Assembly (NCBI RefSeq): GCF_002914525.1
Contig: NZ_LODW01000127.1
Location: 124,001 to 188,000 of the forward strand
Reading direction: 5' to 3'
Source: Rhizobium hidalgonense
GTDB lineage: Bacteria > Pseudomonadota > Alphaproteobacteria > Rhizobiales > Rhizobiaceae
Length of the DNA stretch: 64,000 nt
The position numbers were made by a program, and so were the translations under genes. Positions 8,542 to 17,052 of this stretch are shown in pieces (the first letter of the stretch is position 1; every line of letters begins with the position of its first letter). Below the pieces are notes generated by a model. The model saw only the letters and a list, made by a program, of their open reading frames with translations, was not told the DNA's origin and made no database searches.

Positions 8542-9954
8542 ATGGCGCTGAAGGACGCGAAAGCCGGCACACGCAACGAGGCGGGGATATCAGCCGTGCT
8601 CGGCCTTCTCAAGCAGAGCTTCGGCGAGCGCTTTCAGACTGGCCAATCCTTTCGCGAACAGCATGCCCACACGACGACCTACATCCCGCCCCAACTGCCG
8701 GACGGTGTACTGTTCGCCGAAAGTGCCGAGGACGTGAAGGCGGCGGTCCGGGCGTGTGCGACCCATAAGGTGCCGGTGATCGGTTTCGGCGTCGGTACCT
8801 CGCTGGAGGGCCAGGTCAATGCCGCAAATGGCGGTATTTCGATCGATTTCAGCCGCATGAATCGGGTGCTCGAGGTCAATCCCGAGGATCTCGACTGCAC
8901 CGTCGAGCCGGGTGTGACGCGCGAGGCGCTGAACATCCATCTGCGCGATACCGGCCTGTTTTTCCCGATCGATCCCGGCGCCAATGCCTCGATCGGCGGA
9001 ATGGCCTCGACGCGGGCCTCCGGCACCAATGCCGTGCGCTATGGGACGATGAAGGACAATGTCCTTGCCGTCACCGCCGTCACCGCGAATGGCGAGGAGA
9101 TCCGCACGGCCCGGCGCGCCCGCAAATCTTCAGCCGGCTACGATCTCACGCGACTCTTCGTCGGCGCCGAGGGCACGCTCGGCATCCTGACCTCGGTGAC
9201 GCTGCGCCTGCAGGCGATTCCGCAGAAGATCGCCGGCGGTGCCTGCGCCTTTCCGAGCGTGAAGGCTGCCTGCGATGCCGTCATCATGACGATCCAGATG
9301 GGTATTCCGGTGGCGCGCATCGAACTGCTCGATACGATGCAGATGCGGGCCTGCAATGCCTATTCCAAGCTTTCCTATGCCGAAAGCCCAACGCTCTTCC
9401 TCGAATTCCATGGTACCGACGAGACGGTGCCGCTGCAATCGGCAGCCTTTGGCGAGATCGCGGCGGAATGCGGCGGGGGCGAATTCCTATGGACCGCCAA
9501 TGCCGAGGAACGTACGAAGCTCTGGAAGGCGCGCCACGATGCCTATTGGTCGGCAAGGGCGCTGGCGCCCGGGCTTGCCGCACTTTCGACCGATGTTTGT
9601 GTTCCGATATCGCGGCTTGCCGATTGTGTTTCCGAAACGCAGGCCGATATCGAGGCCCATGGACTGCTCGGCCCGATCGTCGGCCATGCCGGCGACGGGA
9701 ACTTCCATGTGCTGCTGCTGTTCGATGACAAAAGCGCCGAAGACATCGCCAAGGCCGAGAGTTTCGTGCAGCGGCTCAATCGGCGGGCGCTCGACATGGA
9801 CGGCACATGCACCGGTGAACACGGGATCGGGCAGGGTAAGATGGCGTTCCTCGAGCAGGAGCTGGGAGGCACGGTGGATTTGATGCGACAGGTGAAACAG
9901 GCGCTCGATCCGGACAATATCTTCAATCCCGGCAAGATTTTTCACCATGGCTGA
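8542..9954 (+). CDS. FAD-binding oxidase, D-lactate dehydrogenase (LDHD/GlcD-like)
   Basis: The 470-residue product has a PCMH-type FAD-binding domain (PVIGFGVGTSLEGQVNA and DPGANASIGGMASTRASGTNAVRYG, residues about 75-165). A FAD-linked oxidase C-terminal domain follows, with the family's metal/substrate motifs GHAGDGNFHVLL and CTGEHGIGQGK. It most resembles D-lactate dehydrogenase (cytochrome) and the glycolate oxidase GlcD group, which oxidise D-2-hydroxy acids and feed electrons to the respiratory chain. The ATG at 8542 follows GGGAGGTCAAAGGG. No glcE/glcF partners are adjacent, which favours a stand-alone D-lactate or D-2-hydroxyglutarate type enzyme. Confidence 0.87.
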   Translation: MALKDAKAGTRNEAGISAVLGLLKQSFGERFQTGQSFREQHAHTTTYIPPQLPDGVLFAESAEDVKAAVRACATHKVPVIGFGVGTSLEGQVNAANGGISIDFSRMNRVLEVNPEDLDCTVEPGVTREALNIHLRDTGLFFPIDPGANASIGGMASTRASGTNAVRYGTMKDNVLAVTAVTANGEEIRTARRARKSSAGYDLTRLFVGAEGTLGILTSVTLRLQAIPQKIAGGACAFPSVKAACDAVIMTIQMGIPVARIELLDTMQMRACNAYSKLSYAESPTLFLEFHGTDETVPLQSAAFGEIAAECGGGEFLWTANAEERTKLWKARHDAYWSARALAPGLAALSTDVCVPISRLADCVSETQADIEAHGLLGPIVGHAGDGNFHVLLLFDDKSAEDIAKAESFVQRLNRRALDMDGTCTGEHGIGQGKMAFLEQELGGTVDLMRQVKQALDPDNIFNPGKIFHHG

Positions 9955-10043
9955 AAACGGAATACTCTCATGAACTTGGGCCTTGCCCCCGATATGAATA
10001 GCGCTAGTGTCAGCAAGATATTCCCGAATGGAGAATCCTTGCA

Positions 10044-13000
10044 TTGGTAGGCCGGTTCCTCGTCTTTCTGGGGGGAGTGATCGTCGTAGTGCTGTTTGTG
10101 GCGCTGCTTGCGCCGCTGTTCATCGACTGGACGGATTTCCGCAAGAATTTCGAGGATCAGGCAAGCCGCATCATTGGCAAGAAAGTCACCGTCTACGGCA
10201 CGGTGGATGCGCGGCTCCTGCCGTTTCCGTCGGTCACGCTGCATGACGTGCGCGTCGGCCAGGAAGCGGACGGCACGCCGATCGTCAAGGTCGAGCAGTT
10301 CTCCATGGATGCGGAGCTTGCGCCTTTCCTGTCGGGCGAGGCGCTGATCTTCGACATGCGCGTCGTCAATCCGAAGGTGCGTCTGAGATTGCTCAAGGAC
10401 GGCACGCTCGACTGGATGCGCGGCAGCCGCGCCGAAATACCGGCGAAAAACGTCGTTCTCGAAAACGTGCATGTCAATGGCGGCGAAGTCGAGTTCATCG
10501 ACGACCAGTCCGGCCGCTCCCGTCGCATCACCGGCCTCAACGCGGAAATGTCGGCCAAGTCGCTGGCCGGTCCGTGGCGCATCGAGGGCGATGCGGCGCT
10601 TGACGGCGAGCACGGCAGCTTTTTGATCTCGAGCAGTCAGCCGGACGAAAAGGGCGTGCTGCGCATGCGCACAAAGCTTTCGCCGGACAGTCACCCCGTC
10701 AGCATCGATCTCGATGGTGAACTGAAGCTCGTCGACAGCAAGCCGAACTATCAGGGGCAGCTGTCGGCGGCGATCGAAAACCGCAACAGCGCCAAGCCCG
10801 CCAACAAGAAGGAGCAGCCGCCACGCGTCAAGGGCCGCTTCGAGCTCACCAATGAACGCATCCGTATTCCCGAATACCGGATGGAGATCGGGCCGACGGA
10901 CGACCCCTACGTCATATCGGGCGAGGCGACGCTCGATACCGGCAATGCGCCGGAATTCCTGTTGACAGCCGACGGGCAGCAGATCGACGTCAACCGCATC
11001 GGCAATCAGGGCGCGGCCGGCAAGACGACGCGCGATGCGGCGGTTTCGGCGCGCCAGCGACTGAACTCGCTGATCGATGTCATCGGGCAGGTGCCGATCC
11101 CGCAGGTGCCGGGCAAGGCAAGTGTCAAGCTGCCGGCGATCGTCGCCGGCGATACGACGCTGCGCGACGTGCAACTGGAGCTCGAACCGGCCGGCACCGG
11201 CTGGATGATCGACAGCGCCACCGGCACGCTGCCGGGGCGCACGCAGGTGGAAGGCAAAGGCAAACTCCTGCTTCAGGGCGAGGCCTCGTTCAACGGCCAG
11301 ATCGTGGTCGCCTCCAGCCAGCCGACGGGGCTTGCCTCCTGGCTTGCCGGCTCGGTCGATCCGGCCATCAGGCAATTACGACAGGCGGGCTTTTCTGCCA
11401 ATGTCAGCCTGACGCACGAGTTGCAGCGTTTCGAAAATCTTGAGATTGCCATCGGACCGGCGACCCTGAAGGGCAGGCTGGAGCGGCAGGCGATCGAGGG
11501 TAAGACGCCGACCCTGTCGGTGGCGCTGAACGGCGATACGCTGGATCTCGACGCGCTGCAGGCGCTGAGCGGGCTCATGACCGGCCAGGATGCCGGTGAC
11601 AATGTGCTCGACCACAGGATCGCCGCCCAGCTCAAAGCCGACAAGTTCACCGCCTTCGGCGTCGAGGCCGAGAATGTTGATACCACCTTCACGATTGCCG
11701 ACGGGGCACTGGCCGTCGACAGGCTGGCGATCAAGAATATTGCAGGCGCCGAACTGACGGCGACGGGCAAGGCGGAAGGCTCGCTACTCGATTACAAGGG
11801 TGCGGGCGAGATCACCTTCAAATCGGCCGATCCCGGCGGCTTTTTCACCATGCTGCGCGAGCACCTGCCAGGTCACCCGGCGCTCGACCGGTTGGTGCGC
11901 AATGCCGGTTGGTACGGTAATACGGCGCTGCGCGGCGCGTTGACGCTGGGCGGCGATGAGGGGAATGCGTTGACGGTGACGCTTGCCGGCGTGTCCAACG
12001 GCAGCCGCGTCAATCTCGACTACCGCATGTCCGATCTCCTGGCGCTGACTGGCAACGGTACGACGAGCCTCGAGGCGACGCTCGAAAATGCTGTGCCGTC
12101 GGTCCTGTTCGGCCAGGCCGGGCTCGACCCGCTGCCGGTCGATGTCGGCGCCAACGGCCGCCTGACGCTGAAGGTCAAGGCATCGGGCAATGATCCCGCC
12201 GACGCTGCACTGACCTTTGCGACCGACCGGACCTCGTTCACCGCTAACGGCAAGGTCGATGTCCGGCCGGAGACTTTCATGAACGGCAAGATCGCACTCT
12301 CGCTCGACAGCGCCGATCTCGACCCCTATCTCATCATGAACGGGATCGCCCTGCCGCAGACGGGAGCCGGGCTGCCGTTCGGCCTGCAGGTCGATGCCGA
12401 TGTCGATAGCGACAAGATCGTCCTTTCCGATCTCAAGGGGCATGCGGCCGACAACGAGTTTTCAGGCGCGCTGAGCTTCGACCGGAAGGCTGTGAAGACG
12501 ACGGCTAACGGAGAGCTGACGTTCTCCAAGGCCGATGCCGGCTGGCTTGGCGAGGCGGTGTTCGGTCAGATCGTCGATCCCGCCAGTGGCGCGCTGACGA
12601 CGGCGCCGCTCGGGCTGCCCGTCTTCAAGGATCTCGACGTCAAGGTCAAGCTGACGGCCAAGCAGTTCTGGCCCGGTCTGCCGGAAACGGCGGTCACCGA
12701 CTTCACCAGCAACGTCGCCTACAAGGGCGACGAGCTGCAGCTCAACGACATGGCCGGCAACTGGGACGGCGGAAAGCTCTCCGGCAATCTACTGTTCACC
12801 AATGCCGACGGCACCGGTTTCCTGCAGACGAAGCTCGCGCTTGCCGATTCCGATCTTGCCGGCGTCGTCTGGCTGCGCGACGGCGCGCCGATCGCCAATG
12901 GCAAATTCGGATTGTCGCTGTCGATGGAAGCCTCGGGCAAGACGATCGCCGAGATCGCCAGTTCGCTGAACGGTTCGGGGGATCTGAGGCTCGGCGATAC

Positions 13001-13748
13001 CAGCATACGCGGGCTGAACCTTTCCATCCTTCCGCCGCTGCTTGCCGCGACCGATACGATGCAGGAGCAGATCAATGCCGGCAAGGTGCATCCGATCGTC
13101 GAGACCCTGCTCAGCAACGGCGAGGCGAAGCTGCCGCCGCTCGGCATCCCCTTCAATATCACCGACGGGACGCTGCGCGTGCAGAATGTCACCATCGCCA
13201 ACGATCTCGCCCGCATCACCGCCGATGCGCAGATCGCGCTGCCGGAGGAACGGATCAGCGCGACGCTGGGGGTTGGGCTCAATCCAGGCGCAGAAGCGCT
13301 TTCCGGCGCCGAGCCGGCGCTCAGGCTGAATTTTTCCGGCATGCTGCCGTCGCCCGGCAAGACGATGGATGTGACCGATATCACCAGCTATCTGTCGTTG
13401 CGCGCCTTCGAGCGCGAGCGCCGCCGCGTCGAGCGGCTGCAGGCAATTGTGCTCGAAAAGCAGCGGCTGCGCCGCGAGGCGGCGCTCTACCGGTTCAACG
13501 ACGCCCAGCGCATCAAGGCGGCCGAAATCGAGCAACAACGGCAGGCGGAGGAAGAGCGGCTGCGCGCGTTGGCGCAGGCAGCCGCCGCGCAGAAGGCTGC
13601 TGCCGAGGCGGAGGCTGCACGCGCGGCGGAAGCCAAAGCCAAGGCGGATGAGCAGGCGAGGGCTGCCGCCGAGGCGGAAGCAGCGCGACGCAGCGGACCG
13701 CCCGGTTCGCTCAATTTCGACCAGGTGCCGGGCGTCCAGGCGCAATAG
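10044..13748 (+). CDS. AsmA-family envelope protein (very large)
   Basis: The 1,234-residue product has one N-terminal membrane anchor (residues about 5-25, FLVFLGGVIVVVLFVALLAPLF) and then a long periplasmic AsmA-type region. The signature FIDWTDFRKNFEDQASRIIGKKVTVYGTVDARLLPFPSVTL marks the N-terminus, and an AsmA_2 domain lies near 880-1080. AsmA-like proteins belong to the bridge-like lipid transfer superfamily and act between inner and outer membranes. The last 120 residues are an E/R/A-rich, probably coiled-coil tail (KQRLRREAALYRFNDAQRIK, then AEAARAAEAKAKADEQAR), which is not part of the AsmA fold. The start is TTG at 10044 with GGAGA 14 nt upstream. Confidence 0.87.
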   Translation: MVGRFLVFLGGVIVVVLFVALLAPLFIDWTDFRKNFEDQASRIIGKKVTVYGTVDARLLPFPSVTLHDVRVGQEADGTPIVKVEQFSMDAELAPFLSGEALIFDMRVVNPKVRLRLLKDGTLDWMRGSRAEIPAKNVVLENVHVNGGEVEFIDDQSGRSRRITGLNAEMSAKSLAGPWRIEGDAALDGEHGSFLISSSQPDEKGVLRMRTKLSPDSHPVSIDLDGELKLVDSKPNYQGQLSAAIENRNSAKPANKKEQPPRVKGRFELTNERIRIPEYRMEIGPTDDPYVISGEATLDTGNAPEFLLTADGQQIDVNRIGNQGAAGKTTRDAAVSARQRLNSLIDVIGQVPIPQVPGKASVKLPAIVAGDTTLRDVQLELEPAGTGWMIDSATGTLPGRTQVEGKGKLLLQGEASFNGQIVVASSQPTGLASWLAGSVDPAIRQLRQAGFSANVSLTHELQRFENLEIAIGPATLKGRLERQAIEGKTPTLSVALNGDTLDLDALQALSGLMTGQDAGDNVLDHRIAAQLKADKFTAFGVEAENVDTTFTIADGALAVDRLAIKNIAGAELTATGKAEGSLLDYKGAGEITFKSADPGGFFTMLREHLPGHPALDRLVRNAGWYGNTALRGALTLGGDEGNALTVTLAGVSNGSRVNLDYRMSDLLALTGNGTTSLEATLENAVPSVLFGQAGLDPLPVDVGANGRLTLKVKASGNDPADAALTFATDRTSFTANGKVDVRPETFMNGKIALSLDSADLDPYLIMNGIALPQTGAGLPFGLQVDADVDSDKIVLSDLKGHAADNEFSGALSFDRKAVKTTANGELTFSKADAGWLGEAVFGQIVDPASGALTTAPLGLPVFKDLDVKVKLTAKQFWPGLPETAVTDFTSNVAYKGDELQLNDMAGNWDGGKLSGNLLFTNADGTGFLQTKLALADSDLAGVVWLRDGAPIANGKFGLSLSMEASGKTIAEIASSLNGSGDLRLGDTSIRGLNLSILPPLLAATDTMQEQINAGKVHPIVETLLSNGEAKLPPLGIPFNITDGTLRVQNVTIANDLARITADAQIALPEERISATLGVGLNPGAEALSGAEPALRLNFSGMLPSPGKTMDVTDITSYLSLRAFERERRRVERLQAIVLEKQRLRREAALYRFNDAQRIKAAEIEQQRQAEEERLRALAQAAAAQKAAAEAEAARAAEAKAKADEQARAAAEAEAARRSGPPGSLNFDQVPGVQAQ

Positions 13749-13849
13749 CGGATCGAGTTTAATCCCTCCGGGCCGCTAGCCGCTTGGTTCGCTGACCTCC
13801 TGCTCCCAAAGTGCCGCGTGTTTCGAGCGACATGGGAGCAGTCCCCGCG

Positions 13850-14074
13850 TTACGGCTGGGGGTTGGCGGCGGCCTTCGCCCAGGCCAGCACGTGGAGCCG
13901 CAGCGCCGAGGACAGATTGCTGTCCGGCGGCCGACGGTCATCGATTTCGGAAATCAGCGCGGCGAGCGGCATCGAACGACTGGCGGCGATCGTCTTCAGC
14001 TCGGTCCAGAATTCATCCTCCAGCGAAAAACTGGTGCGATGGCCGTGCAATGTCGCCGAATGCTTGCGGATCAT
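13850..14074 (-). CDS. Ribbon-helix-helix domain protein
   Basis: The 74-residue product fits the RHH_4 family: FSLEDEFWTELKTIAASRSMPLAALISEIDDRR is a ribbon-helix-helix (arc/MetJ-like) unit. Such proteins dimerise and may bind DNA; targets are unknown. It is the last gene of the minus-strand run tmRNA-sspB-DUF4169 and is separated from DUF4169 by 140 bp. A purine-rich AAGGTGTGAAG precedes the ATG. Confidence 0.72.
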   Translation of the reverse strand: MIRKHSATLHGHRTSFSLEDEFWTELKTIAASRSMPLAALISEIDDRRPPDSNLSSALRLHVLAWAKAAANPQP

Positions 14075-14214
14075 GAAGCGGCTTCACACCTTGATTGGTT
14101 GGCAGATCGATTCAAGGAAGCCGCGCAAGTGGCTGATCTCAATGGCTGTCGCCTGAAAGCGTGCAGAGGCCACGACAGGAACCATTCCGGCTGTTCAAGC
14201 TTTGCTTGAAAGCT

Positions 14215-14409
14215 TCACGCGCCGTCATCATCGGTCTCAAGCCGGCCGTCGCGATGGGCCTTGTCGGCCTTTTCGTTCAGGCTGCGGGTGAGTTGTTTTT
14301 CCGCCTTGGTGCGGCCGAAGGAAATGCGATTCTGTTCGGCCTGCGCCTCCTTTTCGGAGCGGGCTTGCTTCTTGCGGAATTGGCGCAGATTGACGATCTC
14401 GGCACTCAT
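14215..14409 (-). CDS. DUF4169-family small protein
   Basis: The 64-residue product begins MSAEIVNLRQFRKKQARSEKE and is strongly charged and helical, matching DUF4169, a small alphaproteobacterial family of unknown function. The similar end of SspB (SVVSLDSFRKKQ) directly upstream is a curious short resemblance to its NLRQFRKKQ. It lies 49 bp downstream of sspB on the same strand and is probably cotranscribed. The frame is open further upstream into sspB, but ATG at 14409 is the sensible start. Confidence 0.72.
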   Translation of the reverse strand: MSAEIVNLRQFRKKQARSEKEAQAEQNRISFGRTKAEKQLTRSLNEKADKAHRDGRLETDDDGA

Positions 14410-14458
14410 TTCGGGGCCAGAATCCTTATGAAAAAGGGAGGCTTTGCCTCCCTTCAAA

Positions 14459-14974
14459 TCACTGCTTCTTGCGGAAGGAGTCGAGCGAGACGACGGAGCC
14501 CGGCTTTTTCTCTTCGCCATCGGCAGGTTTTGCACCGGCGGCCTCATCCGGCTTTCCAGCCGCGTCGACAGGGTAGGCGGTAATTTCTCCGGACGGCAGT
14601 TCCTCGCCATCGGCGAGCGGCACGTCGAATTCGAGCTCGAAATTGACGGAGGGATCGTAAAAGCCGCGGATCGCATTGAACGGGATGACCAGCTTTTCGG
14701 GAACGTCGGAGAAGGAAAGGCCGATCTCGAAATGCGTCTCGGTGATCTTCAGGTCCCAGAACTGGTGCTGGATGACGATGGTCATCTGCTCGGGATATTT
14801 CGATTTCAGGTGCTGGGAGATGCGCACGCCGGCAGCACCGGTGAGGAAGGTGATGAAGAAATGATGGTCGCCGGGCAGGCGGCCCGTCGCTCCGACTTCC
14901 GCCAAAACTTTGCGAATGACGCCGCGAAGTGCATCCTGTGCCAGAATGTCGTAGCGGATATGGTCCTGCCCCAT
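14459..14974 (-). CDS. sspB: SspB-like ClpXP adaptor for ssrA-tagged proteins (alpha type)
   Basis: SspB binds ssrA-tagged proteins and the ClpX zinc-binding domain and delivers tagged substrates to the ClpXP protease. The 171-residue product has the folded substrate-binding domain (residues 1-115, with DHHFFITFLTGAAGVRIS and MTIVIQHQFWDLKI). An acidic/proline-rich linker follows, then a C-terminal motif GSVVSLDSFRKKQ that should serve as the ClpX-binding module. It lies just downstream of the tmRNA gene on the same strand, so the tag-encoding RNA and the reader of the tag are neighbours. Confidence 0.9.
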   Translation of the reverse strand: MGQDHIRYDILAQDALRGVIRKVLAEVGATGRLPGDHHFFITFLTGAAGVRISQHLKSKYPEQMTIVIQHQFWDLKITETHFEIGLSFSDVPEKLVIPFNAIRGFYDPSVNFELEFDVPLADGEELPSGEITAYPVDAAGKPDEAAGAKPADGEEKKPGSVVSLDSFRKKQ

Positions 14975-15084
14975 GCTTTTCCTGTCTTTCGTCGGTTCGG
15001 AAGTCTTTTCACAAGGTTATATGCCACGTCCGGGCGCCTTGGGAAAGGCCGGAGCCGAGTCACGTTTTTCAACAGCATACATGA

Positions 15085-15425
15085 TTTCGGCGGCAGGGAG
15101 AAGGTGAAGGCTTCTGTTGCCAGGTGCCTTCGGACCCCGCCTAGAGGTGCGAACCACTAGGGCTTGATTTGAAGTGTCACACTGCGATTAAGCAGCGAGA
15201 CGAGCTTCCGCATAGTTGTCGTTTGCAACTACAATTTTAGCCCGATAACGGCGGTACAATGCCGAGCAAAAAGACGATCTTTACACCCTTGTCGATCCTG
15301 TTTCGCCCCCATCAAAAGCCGGCCTTCCGGACCGCCGGTTTTTGGTGGAGGCGCCGGGTACCGCCCCCGGGTCCAATAGGTTTATTACACCGCTCATTTA
15401 TCGCCATAGCCGGCCCGAAAGCCGG
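15085..15425 (-). ncRNA. ssrA: Two-piece (circularly permuted) tmRNA, alphaproteobacterial type
   Basis: Read on the minus strand, the acceptor piece comes first and ends in CGCCTCC-A-CCA (CCA end at 15343). A 32-nt spacer follows (15342-15311), and then the coding piece starts at 15310 with GGGGGCGAAACAGGATCGAC. GGGGGCG and CGCCTCC pair as a 7-bp acceptor stem with one G-U. The tag frame at 15226-15188 encodes ANDNYAEARLAA followed by TAA, the known rhizobial tag. A TATATC-like -10 at 15438-15433 suggests the 5' end near 15425. The outer ends are estimates. tmRNA rescues stalled ribosomes and marks their products for ClpXP, with SspB (next gene) as adaptor. Confidence 0.93.
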
Positions 15426-15576
15426 CAAGGCTGATATAGTGGTTTCCTCAGCCCAAGGAAAGAGCAAACGTCATAAAAGCGTTATGCGCCCCATCAGAAA
15501 CATTGGGAAAATGCTTGCCGGTGATTGGTTTCCTGCTGCCAGGAGCTTAAATTGGCCGAAACGGAATCAGCGCGCC

Positions 15577-16371
15577 ATGAAGCAATATCTCGATCTGCTT
15601 AGCCATGTAATGGAAAAGGGCTCCGACCGGGGCGACCGCACCGGCACCGGCACGCGATCGGTGTTCGGTTATCAGATGCGTTTCGACCTCGAAGAGGGCT
15701 TTCCGGTACTCACCACCAAGAAGCTGCATCTGCGCTCGATCATTCACGAGCTTTTATGGTTCCTGAAGGGCGAGACGAATATCCGCTATCTCAAGGAGAA
15801 CGGCGTTTCGATCTGGGACGAATGGGCCGACGAAAACGGCGAGCTCGGGCCGGTTTACGGGGCCCAGTGGCGCTCCTGGCCGGCGCCCGACGGCAGCCAT
15901 ATCGACCAGATCGCCAATCTCGTCAAAGGCATCGTCCACAACCCGAATTCGCGCCGCCACATCGTCTCTGCCTGGAACCCGGCCGAAGTGGACCAGATGG
16001 CGCTGCCGCCCTGCCATTGCCTGTTCCAGTTCTACGTGGCCGATGGCAAGCTTTCCTGCCAGCTCTACCAGCGCTCGGCCGACATCTTCCTCGGCGTGCC
16101 CTTCAACATCGCCTCCTATGCGCTTCTGACGATGATGGTGGCTCAGGTGACAGGGTTGAAACCCGGCGATTTCGTCCACACGCTGGGCGACGCCCATCTC
16201 TATCACAACCATTTCGACCAGGCGAAGCTGCAATTGGCGCGCCGACCGAAGCCACTGCCCTTCATGCGCATCAACCCCGATGTGAAGGATATCTTCGGGT
16301 TCACCTTCGACGATTTCGAGCTGATCGGCTACGAGGCGGATGCCAGCATCAAGGCGCCGATCGCCGTCTGA
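15577..16371 (+). CDS. thyA: Thymidylate synthase
   Basis: ThyA converts dUMP to dTMP with methylene-tetrahydrofolate, giving dihydrofolate. The product is exactly 264 residues, the usual length for this enzyme, and starts MKQYLDLLSHVMEKGSDRGDRTGTGTRSVFG. The catalytic Cys is in LPPCHCLFQFYV near residue 146, followed by YQRSADIFLGVPFNIASYALL and HTLGDAHLYHNH. Although the frame stays open upstream to 15259, that part is the tmRNA gene on the other strand, so ATG at 15577 is the start. dfrA follows 13 bp later, pairing the producer and the recycler of dihydrofolate. Confidence 0.97.
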   Translation: MKQYLDLLSHVMEKGSDRGDRTGTGTRSVFGYQMRFDLEEGFPVLTTKKLHLRSIIHELLWFLKGETNIRYLKENGVSIWDEWADENGELGPVYGAQWRSWPAPDGSHIDQIANLVKGIVHNPNSRRHIVSAWNPAEVDQMALPPCHCLFQFYVADGKLSCQLYQRSADIFLGVPFNIASYALLTMMVAQVTGLKPGDFVHTLGDAHLYHNHFDQAKLQLARRPKPLPFMRINPDVKDIFGFTFDDFELIGYEADASIKAPIAV

Positions 16372-16384
16372 TCCGGGATATTCC

Positions 16385-16903
16385 ATGGCCGACATTCTGA
16401 AGACCATCATCGTCGCCGTTGCCCGTAACGGCATCATCGGCCGCGACGGCGATATGCCCTGGCGGCTGTCGAGCGATCTCAAGCGCTTCAAGGCGCTGAC
16501 ATTGGGCAAGCCCGTGGTGATGGGCCGCAAAACCTACAACTCAATCGGCAAGCCGCTGCCGGGGCGGCCGAATGTCGTAATCTCCAGGCAGGCGACGATA
16601 GACCATCCAGATGTGCAGACGGCACATTCGCTGTCCGAGGCGATGACGGCGGCCGAAAAGCTGGCGCGCGAAAGCGGCGCCGACGAGATTTGTATTATCG
16701 GCGGCGGGCAGGTCTACGCCCAGGCGATCGGCCATGCCGACCGGATGTGCATTACCCATGTCGAGGCCGATCTCGCCGGGGATGCGTCGTTTCCTGCGAT
16801 CGATGCCGATATCTGGCAGGCCGGGGAGGCGATCGCGGTTCCTGCCGGCGAGAAGGATACATATCCCACGCACTTCGTTGTCTATGAACGCCGACGCGCC
16901 TGA
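16385..16903 (+). CDS. dfrA: Dihydrofolate reductase
   Basis: The 172-residue enzyme reduces dihydrofolate to tetrahydrofolate with NADPH. Visible motifs are the N-terminal IIVAVARNGIIGRDGDMPWRLSSDLKRFK (the active-site Asp is in the DMPWRLSSDL loop/helix), VMGRKTYNSIGKPLPGRPNVVISRQ, and ICIIGGGQVYAQAI (the cofactor-binding GG). It starts 13 bp after thyA and is almost certainly cotranscribed with it; the pair closes the folate cycle of thymidylate synthesis. The ATG at 16385 is chosen because it begins the conserved N-terminus. Confidence 0.96.
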   Translation: MADILKTIIVAVARNGIIGRDGDMPWRLSSDLKRFKALTLGKPVVMGRKTYNSIGKPLPGRPNVVISRQATIDHPDVQTAHSLSEAMTAAEKLARESGADEICIIGGGQVYAQAIGHADRMCITHVEADLAGDASFPAIDADIWQAGEAIAVPAGEKDTYPTHFVVYERRRA

Positions 16904-16948
16904 AAATGAACTATTTTCCAATTAAATTGACCAAGTTTCTCACGTTGC

Positions 16949-16977
16949 GTTGAAAGCCGATGCGGCGATACCTATAA
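16949..16977 (+). promoter_or_regulatory. Candidate heat-shock (RpoH-type) promoter before hflK
   Basis: GTTGAA (16949-16954), 16 nt, then CCTATAA (16971-16977) resembles the alphaproteobacterial RpoH promoter pattern (CTTGAA and a CCTATNT-like -10), 76 bp before hflK. The match is imperfect and was judged by eye. Confidence 0.3.
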
Positions 16978-17052
16978 CGGTCACCAACGCACCCGCCGGT
17001 CAGCCCCCACGGTTCCGGATGCGTGGAAGACTTAACGAACAACGAGGTTTTG

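Noticed and set aside
14075..14214. Small ORF between DUF4169 and the RHH gene
   Set aside because: Short frames exist, but none has a ribosome site or protein-like sequence; treated as spacer.
15259..15576. N-terminal extension of thymidylate synthase
   Set aside because: The stretch is the tmRNA gene and its promoter on the other strand, and thymidylate synthase is complete from 15577.
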